Position numbers and translations under genes: made by a program
Source of the DNA: Pelagibaculum spongiae
GTDB lineage: Bacteria; Pseudomonadota; Gammaproteobacteria; Enterobacterales; Pelagibaculaceae
NCBI RefSeq assembly: GCF_003097315.1
Contig: NZ_QDDL01000001.1
Coordinates: 992,001-1,056,000 of the forward strand
Length of the DNA stretch: 64,000 nucleotides
Reading direction: 5' to 3'
Notes under the pieces: model-generated
What the model saw: the letters and a program-made list of their open reading frames with translations, nothing else
What the model was told of the DNA's origin: nothing
Databases searched by the model: none
Shown: positions 35,385 to 43,843 of the stretch, piece after piece
Position numbering within the stretch: the first letter of the stretch is position 1
Layout: the number at the start of each line of letters is the position of its first letter

Positions 35385-35617
35385 AACCGATCAACAATCC
35401 ATTGCTGCCGATACTGATAATCTTCACCTGTATCGGGATCAACCCCACACAGCCACGCTTTTCTACATACCCTATTAATACAGTGGAACCAACGACAATA
35501 CTCTGTATTCATAATTGCACGGCGGGGCCCAACCCGAGCAATCTCGACCATATCTTTATATGATTCGTCGGTTAAGCTTTGCTGGTTTGGATTAGAAGCA
35601 TCAGATTGATTTGACAT
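35385..35617 (-). pseudogene. Truncated 5' copy of the RAYT transposase
   Basis: This segment repeats 34799-35031, the first 77 or so codons of the full transposase, with few changes, including the N-terminal 'MSNQSDASNPNQQSL' and 'RWFHCINRVCRKAWLCG'. It is cut off inside the N-terminal domain, before the HUH motif, where it runs into flank unit 3 and meets a stop at 35363. It cannot encode an active transposase. Few differences suggest a recent duplication. Confidence 0.85.
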
Positions 35618-35618
35618 A

Positions 35619-35742
35619 GCACTACAGACCTTCGCTATTCATTTGAATCAAACAGAATATATAAGAAGATCGCCGTTGAAAAATCAAACATATTAATCAA
35701 AACAGTGGGTGATTAATTTATTTATGCCCGGCACTTATTGTT
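35619..35742 (-). repeat. Transposase 5'-flank repeat, unit 4 (diverged)
   Basis: Flank of the truncated copy. It is the most diverged unit; its palindrome reads TATGCCCGGCAC (35723-35734). This suggests that the element at this edge is the older one. Confidence 0.7.
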
Positions 35743-35752
35743 CATATGGCAC

Positions 35753-36895
35753 TTATTGTTCGTTTTTCACTATCTCATTCCACCAGTTGTTGAGTACGCC
35801 ATTCACAAAGTAGCTGAATGTATTCATCGATATTGGTAAATCATCCGATGCCCAACTAGCACCAAGAGTGTGAACCGCTAAAGATAAACAGCCCTTTTCA
35901 GCTAAACCTTCCGCTGCACTGTATTGCTCAGGTGGTCTGCAAAGTGGTGCTGGGAACGGTGTACCTGCATGTAAAGCTATAGAACGATATTTATACACTT
36001 TATTGAGGATCGATCTGAACCCTTTTTTACTCCAATTCACTCGTGCAAATTCAGTAGGTCGTTCCTTTGGAGAAACAGGCAAAAATTCGAGACAGAACTT
36101 AATAAACTTATTCGTTGCTCCCAAAGTGGGAGCAATATCTTCTGCAATTGCTTCTAATAGTCCTTCACCACCTTTCGAAAGGATAAGTTTAGAAAGCTCT
36201 GGCTTTGACTTCCTCATTTTTTCAGTAGGAGATAAGTCTTGCATTGACCATTCATTTGCTGCTGTTTCGATAGCTGATACCAACATTAACCATGCTAATT
36301 CTGGTTCACTCTCTGCCATCCAGATTGCATCTTGATATTGTCTTGCAGCTCGTACCAATGAAGTAAATTGCGAAGACGTTACATTTTTTAAATTTTGTAT
36401 GTCTTTAAGTGATTCGATATTTACAGTTTTTACCACTCCTGGAAGGATAGGCTTTCTTTCTTTGAAAAATATTTCAGGTCTTTTCTTACAGGAAGCTCTA
36501 GGGGTACCTAATGGATCATCGCTATAACTACCGAAGAGACGCACATTTTCTCCAGCTTTTAATCTTATACCTAAACGCAGTGATGCTAACGCTGCTATTT
36601 CATCGGTAGCCCATCCACCATGGTAGTTAGAATAATCTGTTTTTACTTCATATGTTCCTTGACCATCAATAAACCATGCCAAACGCAACATGATCGATTC
36701 ATTTATAACACCTGGCTCATTTACATGAGAGGTTAGGTTTAAAAATTGATATGGTCCGGTGTCGTCATTTACATTACCTGTTATATGAGCATCACTAAAT
36801 AGTGGAAATTCCGAAATTTGATTGGGCTGCATATTTTTATCAAATTCGATCATATTCCAATATGAAAGAATGCTAGATTTGTCTTCTTCTTTCAA
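35753..36895 (-). CDS. Hypothetical protein with HEPN-type RxxxxH motif
   Basis: A 380-residue soluble protein. The N-terminal half (about 1-165) is beta-rich with no family I recognise. The C-terminal half is helical and contains 'AWLMLVSAIETAANEW' and 'YKYRSIALHAG', with R304-x4-H309. These two segments are the usual pair in HEPN-like (ApeA/Abi-related) domains, many of which are RNases in defence or toxin systems. The TTG at 36895 is the best start: GGAG lies 7 nt before it. It sits beside the RAYT island, with no partner nucleotidyltransferase visible. HEPN assignment by eye only. Confidence 0.7.
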   Translation of the reverse strand: MKEEDKSSILSYWNMIEFDKNMQPNQISEFPLFSDAHITGNVNDDTGPYQFLNLTSHVNEPGVINESIMLRLAWFIDGQGTYEVKTDYSNYHGGWATDEIAALASLRLGIRLKAGENVRLFGSYSDDPLGTPRASCKKRPEIFFKERKPILPGVVKTVNIESLKDIQNLKNVTSSQFTSLVRAARQYQDAIWMAESEPELAWLMLVSAIETAANEWSMQDLSPTEKMRKSKPELSKLILSKGGEGLLEAIAEDIAPTLGATNKFIKFCLEFLPVSPKERPTEFARVNWSKKGFRSILNKVYKYRSIALHAGTPFPAPLCRPPEQYSAAEGLAEKGCLSLAVHTLGASWASDDLPISMNTFSYFVNGVLNNWWNEIVKNEQ

Positions 36896-37461
36896 GGATA
36901 CACTCCGATGGTGATTTGGTAGCTAACGCTTAATAGTATGCATGCTCAATATGCCGGTTAGTCAGTAGACCAGTCCACCCACAATAGATTGAAATTCAAT
37001 TAGTTTTTCTTTGTCCAGCTAATCTCGGCTACAAAACCGCGCATTACCAAGGTACTACTGAGTTAAAACGCGCACAAAGAATCTACAAAGATCCAGAGAC
37101 ACTGTTCATACATACAGCATTTGAGTGCAATGCATCTAATCGCAATTGATACAATTGGTTTTATCTATTGCTGCCTGATATGAAAGAGCGTATTTAAATC
37201 TACTCGTATAAAAATATATTAACGCTAGCCCACTGAAAACCAATACTTACATTTTATATTTACCGTTTTACATTTACAAGTCAGGGCTTATGAATTAAAT
37301 AGCATCAACTTAAGCAATAAACATTTTAATTAAAAAGATTTTAGTTTTAATTTATGACTTCCGAGTTGCCATCCCTAGCGTCTGGATTCCGGCATCCATG
37401 CTCGGAATGACGGGTTCGGAGCACGCCGCTGGGCTCATCATCCTGCCAGAAATGCATCAGC
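36896..37461. other. Intergenic region with protein fragment and REP-like repeat
   Basis: About 565 bp. A plus-strand frame at 36988-37149 reads 'GYKTAHYQGTTELKRA' and ends at a TGA. It has no start and may be a remnant of a lost gene, but I do not recognise it. The right half carries the REP-like hairpin at 37386-37408. No intact gene. Confidence 0.45.
37369..37418. repeat. REP-like dispersed repeat
   Basis: Contains ATTCCGGCAT-CC-ATGC-T-CGGAAT (37386-37408), an imperfect palindrome with one bulge, within a 'CGTCATTCCG...GGATGCCGGAATCCAG'-type sequence seen between genes in many bacteria. Here it lies just after the cbiA stop and could act as mRNA 3'-end protection. Confidence 0.6.
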
Positions 37462-38886
37462 CTACTCGCTATCAGCAACAAGCATTCCCCCAAACAACCC
37501 CACAAAAAACTCCGGGCAGCTAGGGAAGTACCAATGCACATAACTGGCAACCAGCTTTTTTTGTTTCCACACCGGGTCAGTTTTTCTACCACGAAGTGAG
37601 ACGGGCTGTTGCCATACCGGCAAGTCGGTTTCGGTCTTTGAATAATGAAAAGTATGGCCACGAGGTATTTGGCCATCATCGCTCATTAACGCTGGTAAAC
37701 TAACCATACCTAACGCCGCTAGCTTGGGCTGCATCGCTACTTTTCCATCGAGAATTCCACACAAATTTTCTGTTCGGGCAGCGATATTATCTGTTGCCAA
37801 TGTGGTGAGTGATTGCATTAAATAAATCATGCCACCACATTCTGCTAGCGCCGGTTTTTCTGCATCGATATGTTGCTTAATTTGTTGGATTAATGCTTGA
37901 TTAGCCGCCAATGGCTCAATATTCAGCTCCGGGTAACCACCCGGTAAATAGAGCGCATTACACTCAGGTAAAGCATCGCCATCAATCGGTGCAAAGAAAA
38001 CTAATTCTGCACCCTGCTGGCGAAGAAAATCTAAATTCGCCTGATAAATAAAGCTAAATGATTTATCACGGGCGATTGCAATGACTTTGCCGGTTAGCGC
38101 TGGCGTAGATTGAACGTTTGTGACTAATTCTGGCGCTGGTAATGCTTGAGGAAAGGTAAAATCAACTGCCGCTGGTAGTGGAATTTGCTGGCCTTGCTCA
38201 GTAAAACTTTGGCTAATTAATTCAGCGGCATGATTTAATCGATCATTTAAATCGGTCAGTTCTTGCGCTTGCACCAAACCTAAATGCCGTTCTGGCAGTT
38301 CAATTTTCTGGTCTTTAGCCAGCCAACCACAAAATGCCAAATGCTTGGGTAAGGCTTCTTCTAGCATTTGCGCATGATTAGCCGAGCCCACCCGGTTAGC
38401 CACCACGCCAAACATTTTAATGTCATCACGGTAACTGGCCAAACCATGGGCGATTGCACCAAACGTTTGCGCCATGGCTTTGGCATCAATCACTGCCAAT
38501 ACCGGAATATTAAAAATTGCCGCGATATCGGCGCTTGAGCAAGGGCCGTCAAACATGCCCATCACACCTTCAATTAATATCAGGTCTGATTCTACTGCGG
38601 CTTGCGCTAATAACTGCCGGCAATGGGCTAATGCAATCTCTGACTGATCACCGGCCATCCATAAATCGAGTTGATAAACTGGCGCACCAGAAGCGAACTC
38701 TAAAAAACATGGGTCGATAAAATCTGGCCCGGTTTTAAATACCCGAACTTTTTTACCTTGATTTCGGAAGTAACGTGCTAATGCGGCAACTACGGTAGTT
38801 TTACCGCTACCAGAAGATGGCGCAGCAACGACTAAGGCGGGACATGAATTTGCAGCAAACGGAGGGATATTAATATTGTCAGGCAT
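37462..38886 (-). CDS. cbiA: Cobyrinate a,c-diamide synthase
   Basis: ATP- and glutamine-dependent amidation of the a and c side chains of (cobalt-)cobyrinate. The N-terminal P-loop 'APSSGSGKTTVV' starts the dethiobiotin synthetase-like ATPase domain (about 14-200). The C-terminal glutaminase domain (about 265-474) has the nucleophile Cys in 'ALAECGGMIYL' and a late 'HTFHYSKTE' with the catalytic His. The ATG at 38886 is preferred to a TTG at 38898. It is the last gene of the cobalamin cluster, after a palindromic element. Named CbiA because the neighbouring genes are of the anaerobic pathway. Confidence 0.93.
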   Translation of the reverse strand: MPDNINIPPFAANSCPALVVAAPSSGSGKTTVVAALARYFRNQGKKVRVFKTGPDFIDPCFLEFASGAPVYQLDLWMAGDQSEIALAHCRQLLAQAAVESDLILIEGVMGMFDGPCSSADIAAIFNIPVLAVIDAKAMAQTFGAIAHGLASYRDDIKMFGVVANRVGSANHAQMLEEALPKHLAFCGWLAKDQKIELPERHLGLVQAQELTDLNDRLNHAAELISQSFTEQGQQIPLPAAVDFTFPQALPAPELVTNVQSTPALTGKVIAIARDKSFSFIYQANLDFLRQQGAELVFFAPIDGDALPECNALYLPGGYPELNIEPLAANQALIQQIKQHIDAEKPALAECGGMIYLMQSLTTLATDNIAARTENLCGILDGKVAMQPKLAALGMVSLPALMSDDGQIPRGHTFHYSKTETDLPVWQQPVSLRGRKTDPVWKQKKLVASYVHWYFPSCPEFFVGLFGGMLVADSE

Positions 38887-38903
38887 GGATGGTTTCAACC
38901 TTG

Positions 38904-38981
38904 GTAGGTTTGATGAGCGCCAGCGTAATCAGACACAAAACAGCTCAGTGTCTGATTGCGCCTTCGGCTTATCAAACCTAC
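38904..38981. repeat. Dispersed palindromic element (GTAGGTTTGAT family), copy 1
   Basis: Inverted repeat with arms of about 33 nt, GTAGGTTTGATGAGC... and ...GCTTATCAAACCTAC, with inner TCAGACAC/GTGTCTGA. It lies between the DUF3010 gene and cbiA. The same family occurs at 42080-42161, 53410-53494 and, as a half element, at 59806-59839. Confidence 0.8.
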
Positions 38982-38991
38982 ATCATACGAA

Positions 38992-39444
38992 TTATTGACC
39001 GCAATGCTTTAAATATGCCTGATGATGCAACCACGCAAAGCCGGTTTGAAATGCCACTTCGTGGAATTTCTTTAAACCAACATCTTTTAAATCAACAAAC
39101 ATCGGTGTTTTTTTCAATTGCTCTTTCATTAAGCTGGTTGGCATAACATCAACATTTAAATCAGCAATTAATTGAATCGCTGCTTCCATTTTAAAGCCAA
39201 CCGCACCACCAGCAAATTTGCCACCTTTTGGTCGCTCACGAATCACCACATGTTCAATGCTGTAATCTTGCATTAACTTGGCAAAAGCAAACTGAAATGC
39301 ATTCATGCTTTCGGAGTCATCAGGCGATTTCAAAGTGATTTTTGACTGGCGACAGTCATGCACTTCAAACAGTCCTTCATCAGTTAAGGTCATCATGCAT
39401 AACACGGCATCACTGCCTTTCAGGTCTACGCTACATGCTTTCAT
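38992..39444 (-). CDS. DUF3010 family protein
   Basis: A 150-residue cytoplasmic protein of the DUF3010 family: N-terminal 'MKACSVDLKGSDAVLCMM', central 'IRERPKGGKFAGGAVGFKME' and a tail ending near 'FAWLHHQAY'. The fold looks RNase H-like, with acidic residues at strand starts, but function is unknown. It lies 63 nt after cbiF and before cbiA, on the same strand, so it is probably co-transcribed with cobalamin genes. A cobalamin role is not established. Confidence 0.85.
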   Translation of the reverse strand: MKACSVDLKGSDAVLCMMTLTDEGLFEVHDCRQSKITLKSPDDSESMNAFQFAFAKLMQDYSIEHVVIRERPKGGKFAGGAVGFKMEAAIQLIADLNVDVMPTSLMKEQLKKTPMFVDLKDVGLKKFHEVAFQTGFAWLHHQAYLKHCGQ

Positions 39445-39507
39445 TTTTTACGATCCAGTTGGGAGTGCTGATTAACATTGGCGCAGAATACACGCCTTTT
39501 CAGTGAG

Positions 39508-40278
39508 TTACTCACCTTCAGTAACCCGAGCCTTGCGACAAGCATGGCTGAAGGTCGGATCATACAGCTTTGAGTCGTTAAAATCCTGCATATCCAGCAC
39601 TTTAGAGACAATGATCATCGCAGTTGCTTTGATACCTGCCTGCTCCATTTGATCACCGATAGTCGCCAATGTGCCACGCAAAATTCGCTGCTCTGGATGC
39701 GACGCCTTCTCGACCACCGCTACCGGCCAGTTTTCTGGATAAACATCTAGCAATTCACGCACCACCTTACGAATCAAGCTGGCACTAAGAAACAAGCACA
39801 AAGTCGCTTCATGGCTGGCCAATGATTTAAGGTTTTCTTTATCTGGAACCGGTGTTCTGCCAGAAGCACGAGAGAGAATAATCGTCTGGCATTTTTCCGG
39901 CAAAGTCAGCTCTTGGCCTAATGCCGCAGCCGATGCCTGAAAAGAAGAAACACCTGGAATAACCTGCCAATCAATGCCCAGTTGATCCAGACGGCGCGAC
40001 TGTTCTGCCAGCGATGAGTAAATCGATAAATCACCGGTTTGTACTCGCGCCACATCTTGATTATTAGCAAATGCAGTTTGATAAACCTCGGTAATTTGGT
40101 CTAAATCCATATCGGCTGAATTATAGATTTTGGCATCATCACGCGCCCGCTCAATAACCGCTTTCGGCACCAAGCTTCCGGCGTACATGACTACCGGACA
40201 ACGCTCAACCAATTTCGCGCCCTTAACCGTAATCAAATCCGGGTCACCCGGGCCTGCACCAATAAAATAAACTGTCAT
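39508..40278 (-). CDS. cbiF: Cobalt-precorrin-4 (C11)-methyltransferase
   Basis: SAM-dependent methylation at C11 of the corrin ring. Uroporphyrin-III methyltransferase-like fold with the N-terminal 'VYFIGAGPGDPDLITVKG', then 'VVMYAGSLV', 'VARVQTGDLSIYSSLAEQ' and 'VIPGVSSFQASAAALGQELT', all diagnostic of CobM/CbiF. Start ATG at 40278 was chosen because the family begins right before 'VYFIGAG'; an in-frame ATG at 40299 is less likely. It is 32 nt after cbiH. Confidence 0.95.
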   Translation of the reverse strand: MTVYFIGAGPGDPDLITVKGAKLVERCPVVMYAGSLVPKAVIERARDDAKIYNSADMDLDQITEVYQTAFANNQDVARVQTGDLSIYSSLAEQSRRLDQLGIDWQVIPGVSSFQASAAALGQELTLPEKCQTIILSRASGRTPVPDKENLKSLASHEATLCLFLSASLIRKVVRELLDVYPENWPVAVVEKASHPEQRILRGTLATIGDQMEQAGIKATAMIIVSKVLDMQDFNDSKLYDPTFSHACRKARVTEGE

Positions 40279-40310
40279 AATTAAATCGCTACCATTCAAA
40301 TTCGAAAAAA

Positions 40311-41135
40311 CTAACCCGCTAATGCCGCACCACGTTTTTGCCCATCACGAACCGCACCATCATCAAGCTGATATTTTTTGCCATAACCGCGTGGGGTAAC
40401 AATCCAGTTATCCAGCATATAGCTACTGCTATTACCAACAATCACCGCAGCATTCATGCCAAATTCTAAATCGGTGAATTGGTCCAACCGACTAATTTGA
40501 ATTAATTGCTCATCTCGATAGGCTGCATTAACGATGGCTACTGGCGTATCGGCAGCTCGGTGTTGTAATAAAATATTCTGTGCCTGAACAATTTGCTGGG
40601 TACGTTTTTTCGAGCGCGGATTATAAAAAGTAATCGCAAAATCTGCGCTGGCCGCAGCGGCAATTCTTTTTTCAATCACTTGCCATGGCGTTAATAAATC
40701 AGACAGTGAAATAGTACAGCTGTCATGCCCTAAAGGCGCACCCACTAATGAGGCACAAGCATTTGCCGCAGTAATTCCGGGAATAATTTCAATTTCAGGC
40801 TGCTGGGATGTATCAAGCTTTTGCTCACTGAGCAATTCAAATACCAAGGGTGCCATGGCGTACATGCCCGCATCACCAGAACAAACTAGTGCAACATAAT
40901 CACCAGCTTTTGCCCGCTCCAATGCAGCAGCAGCTCTATCCCATTCGCGGGTCATGCCACTTTGAATCACTTCTTGCTCACTTTCCAACAAGTGTTCAAT
41001 TAGCTGAATATACGTTTTATATCCGGCAATCACATTGGCTTTAATAATAGTTTCTATTGCGGCGGGAGTAATCAACTGACTAGAGCCCGGGCCAAGCCCA
41101 ACCAATGAAAGCTTTCCTTTTAACACTTGAGTCAT
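40311..41135 (-). CDS. cbiH: Cobalt-precorrin-3 (C17)-methyltransferase
   Basis: Methylates C17 and drives ring contraction. It shows 'LSLVGLGPGSSQLITPAA', 'VIAGYKTYIQLI', 'LVCSGDAGMYAMAPLVFEL', 'IIPGITAANACASLVGAPLGHD' and 'ITFYNPRSKKRTQQIVQ', all matching CobJ/CbiH. Length 274 residues, normal for the stand-alone form without the C-terminal Fe-S domain. It lies 20 nt after cbiK. Confidence 0.95.
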   Translation of the reverse strand: MTQVLKGKLSLVGLGPGSSQLITPAAIETIIKANVIAGYKTYIQLIEHLLESEQEVIQSGMTREWDRAAAALERAKAGDYVALVCSGDAGMYAMAPLVFELLSEQKLDTSQQPEIEIIPGITAANACASLVGAPLGHDSCTISLSDLLTPWQVIEKRIAAAASADFAITFYNPRSKKRTQQIVQAQNILLQHRAADTPVAIVNAAYRDEQLIQISRLDQFTDLEFGMNAAVIVGNSSSYMLDNWIVTPRGYGKKYQLDDGAVRDGQKRGAALAG

Positions 41136-41155
41136 AATATTTATTCCTTAACTGC

Positions 41156-42067
41156 CTATTCCTTAACTGCCAGCTCAGATGACTCGGCTTTAATCCGAAT
41201 TAAACCTTCATCTATTTGCTTTTCTATTACTGCGTGTAATTCAGGTAAATCTAACATGCAGAACTTTTTATTGACGATTTGTTTATTGACGACCTGTTTA
41301 TTAACTGTTTGCTTGCTTTCAACCGGCTCAGCAATCACCACATCAAAATGATCATCCAATCTAGCTTTAATTGATACCAAATCTTTTTCAAAATGATTAC
41401 CAGAAACTAATAACATAGGAATCAACCGCAGTGTTGGCTTACTCTCAGCTTCCGGCAGTTTTCTATGTTTACAAAAACTGTTCATTTGCTGAATTAAACT
41501 ATCTGCGAGCAATTCAAAGGGGTAAGCACCTTCTAAAGAACAACAGAAATTACCCGGATTCAACTGCCGCAGTAGATTATCGCAATAATTTTGCGACTGA
41601 TAACCGGGGTTATCTAATGATGGCGAGCCATGTTGAATATATAAATTCAATGGTTGTGCGGTAAAGCGCTGGTCTAATGCCGATAAAATATTGCTGGCTG
41701 AACCGGTTTTTTGCAAAATGGCTGGCGTCGCTTGAATGTTAGCTAAAGAGAATTGATTAAAACCATCAACCATTTTATTAAGCTGTAAATGTTCATCGGT
41801 TGGGAATAAGTAGCAAGAAACCACTAGAATTCTCTGGTGCCCTTCTGCATCTAAATTAGCCAGCACTTGTGGCAAGGTATGGAAAGTTTGCTGCTGCGCC
41901 AGTTTCTTAATCACCATCCGTGAACTAACGGCCAATTCAATATGGCAGTTCGGATAACGAAGACTAATTTCATTTTTAAGCGCAATAAAACGCGCCATTT
42001 CTATCACTGAGCCAAAGCAACTCAATACGATGGCAGTACCTTTTTTGTAGTGACGCAAACGTTTCAT
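41156..42067 (-). CDS. cbiK: Sirohydrochlorin cobaltochelatase, CbiK type
   Basis: Inserts Co2+ into sirohydrochlorin, the committing step of the early-cobalt pathway. Class II chelatase fold: 'GTAIVLSCFGSVIEMARF' at the start, then 'YIQHGSPS', 'SLEGAYPF' and 'LIPMLLVSGNHFEKDL'. These carry the two His and the Glu expected at the metal site. The start at 42067 has GGGAAG 7 nt upstream; in-frame sequence beyond it to 42127 is part of a palindromic repeat and is not coding. The C-terminus has a short tandem repeat (VNKQ units, 41260-41315) coding a basic tail. Confidence 0.87.
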   Translation of the reverse strand: MKRLRHYKKGTAIVLSCFGSVIEMARFIALKNEISLRYPNCHIELAVSSRMVIKKLAQQQTFHTLPQVLANLDAEGHQRILVVSCYLFPTDEHLQLNKMVDGFNQFSLANIQATPAILQKTGSASNILSALDQRFTAQPLNLYIQHGSPSLDNPGYQSQNYCDNLLRQLNPGNFCCSLEGAYPFELLADSLIQQMNSFCKHRKLPEAESKPTLRLIPMLLVSGNHFEKDLVSIKARLDDHFDVVIAEPVESKQTVNKQVVNKQIVNKKFCMLDLPELHAVIEKQIDEGLIRIKAESSELAVKE

Positions 42068-42079
42068 AAAAACTTCCCT

Positions 42080-42161
42080 GTAGATTTGATAAGCCAGAGG
42101 CGAAATCAGACATTCGGTAATGACCAAATGTCTGATTTCGCCTCTGGCTTATCAAACCTAC
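42080..42161. repeat. Dispersed palindromic element (GTAGGTTTGAT family), copy 2
   Basis: Near-perfect long palindrome: GTAGATTTGATAAGCCAGAGG... against ...CCTCTGGCTTATCAAACCTAC, inner AATCAGACATT / AATGTCTGATT type core. It sits between cbiG and cbiK. Its edge supplies the TAG stop codon of the cbiG fusion gene (42158-42160). Confidence 0.85.
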
Positions 42162-43843
42162 ATTAATTCTGGAGACTGAATATCAATATGGTGTTGCTCG
42201 GCAATCAGCGTTTTTACTGGCTGATGATCTGCCAATGCCTGGAATAATTCGCGCCATTGATCTTCGGTAAACAAGTCAATGCTTTTAAGCCATAAGCCAT
42301 TATTCACTGGTGTTTCATCTGTCGTTAAACGTTCGTAAATCACCATAGCAATTTTATTGCGGCAACTTCCGGCACACTGGCTACGGCTGATTTTAATTCG
42401 CTGCTTGCCTTTATTCAGACCCATTTGCTTTAGCAATGATCGCAACTGGTGCGCTAATTGTTCACTGCCTTCTTGCTGACAGCGCTTGCCATCACATAAT
42501 AACAAGTGATGACGGTGATAAAGCATGGGGCGATTCAGATCGACATGCCTAGCTGAATGTTTAGCTGCACATTTTGTACCCACTGTGTCAGCGTTTGTAT
42601 TTGCTGTTGTATTAGATGTGTGTTTTTTACTTGCTGGCCAACTACCATCTGGCTTAAGCCAGTTTTTAAAACCATGTTTTAACAGCGGCGTGGTAAACGG
42701 AATACGAACACAGGCTAATGTCATATTAAAACCGTCTTGTAAAAACTTAGTTTTACCGACTAACAGTTGATTATGATCGGCTTTTTTTAATGCTGCGGCT
42801 TCAGCGACCGATGCAACGCCGGTAATTTTTTTGACATATTCTGAAGGGTTTTCGATACCTTCAATATCAGCCAATTCAGCAGGCTCAAAACAATCAAACC
42901 GCCACTGGTTTTGTTGCGCCAGCTGTAAAATACCCGGCTCTTTAGCTTTTAATTGAATACTAGCCAAACTAGAAATCGAGCTTTTAGCCAGATTATTTTC
43001 AGCTAAAAATTTTTCTATCCCTGCTTCTAATGTTGAAATCGGCGTGTTTTTATCGCAACCAATCCCCAGCACTAACGACTTTGGCCGCCAAACCACGGTT
43101 TTTTCTGGATAGCATAAATCTTCGATATGCTGCTGGTCGCTAATCACCACTAAACCCGCAAGCTCACTTTGCTGCAGTTTCGATAGTTGGTTATAACAAC
43201 CAATATGCAATGGCATTTTCTTTTTAAATTTCCACCACTCTGTTTCACCAGCAGCTTGTACCACTACCACTGGTTGCTGGTTAACCACCGCAGCAGAAAC
43301 TGGAGTAATTGCAGATTCAAAAGCCGGGTCTAATTGCCAACCAAACGGTGCACCTAGCATATCTATCGATAACGTTTCAGAGCTATCTGAAGCCGTAGTT
43401 AACACCGGGGTTGCTTGCAATATTTCGCTTACTCGCAGCGCCATGGCATTGGCACCACCGCGATGACCGCTTAATAAGGGAATAACAAAACGCGCTTGTT
43501 CATCGAGGCAAATGACAGCTGGATCGGTTTTCTTATCGGATCGGCTATCTGCAACTAACGGCGCAATACTTCGATTAATAATCCCGGCAGAAAAAATACA
43601 AATATGCTGATGATACTGATAAAAATTTTCAGTCAATTGCGACTTCACCGGTAAATCAAATACCTGACAATTTTCCGGCAATGTCACTTCACATTGTGGG
43701 TCATCCAATAAAGCATTAGCTGCCTTTAAACTGACGAATAGTGAAACACCTGCTAAAGATTGCTGCAGTTTAATCGCCTGAACAATGGCATTTTTAGTGA
43801 TGCAATAGATCGCTGTCTTTTGCAGCAACTGGCTCTGCATCAT
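42158..43843 (-). CDS. cbiG: Cobalt-precorrin-5A hydrolase fused to a 2Fe-2S ferredoxin-like domain
   Basis: A 561-residue fusion. Residues 1-370 are CbiG, which opens the delta-lactone of cobalt-precorrin-5A and releases acetaldehyde. Marks are 'IFSAGIINRSIAPLV', 'PLLSGHRGGANAMALRVSEIL', 'VLGIGCDKNTP' and 'KEPGILQLA...'. An Asn/Thr-rich linker (about 385-415) leads to a thioredoxin-like 2Fe-2S ferredoxin domain (about 425-545) with 'HHLLLCDGKRCQQEGSEQL' and 'SRSQCAGSCRNKIAMVIY', which gives four Cys for the cluster. The fused domain may donate electrons to a pathway step. Overlaps cbiL by 4 nt. Its stop is contributed by a palindromic repeat. Confidence 0.9.
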   Translation of the reverse strand: MMQSQLLQKTAIYCITKNAIVQAIKLQQSLAGVSLFVSLKAANALLDDPQCEVTLPENCQVFDLPVKSQLTENFYQYHQHICIFSAGIINRSIAPLVADSRSDKKTDPAVICLDEQARFVIPLLSGHRGGANAMALRVSEILQATPVLTTASDSSETLSIDMLGAPFGWQLDPAFESAITPVSAAVVNQQPVVVVQAAGETEWWKFKKKMPLHIGCYNQLSKLQQSELAGLVVISDQQHIEDLCYPEKTVVWRPKSLVLGIGCDKNTPISTLEAGIEKFLAENNLAKSSISSLASIQLKAKEPGILQLAQQNQWRFDCFEPAELADIEGIENPSEYVKKITGVASVAEAAALKKADHNQLLVGKTKFLQDGFNMTLACVRIPFTTPLLKHGFKNWLKPDGSWPASKKHTSNTTANTNADTVGTKCAAKHSARHVDLNRPMLYHRHHLLLCDGKRCQQEGSEQLAHQLRSLLKQMGLNKGKQRIKISRSQCAGSCRNKIAMVIYERLTTDETPVNNGLWLKSIDLFTEDQWRELFQALADHQPVKTLIAEQHHIDIQSPELM

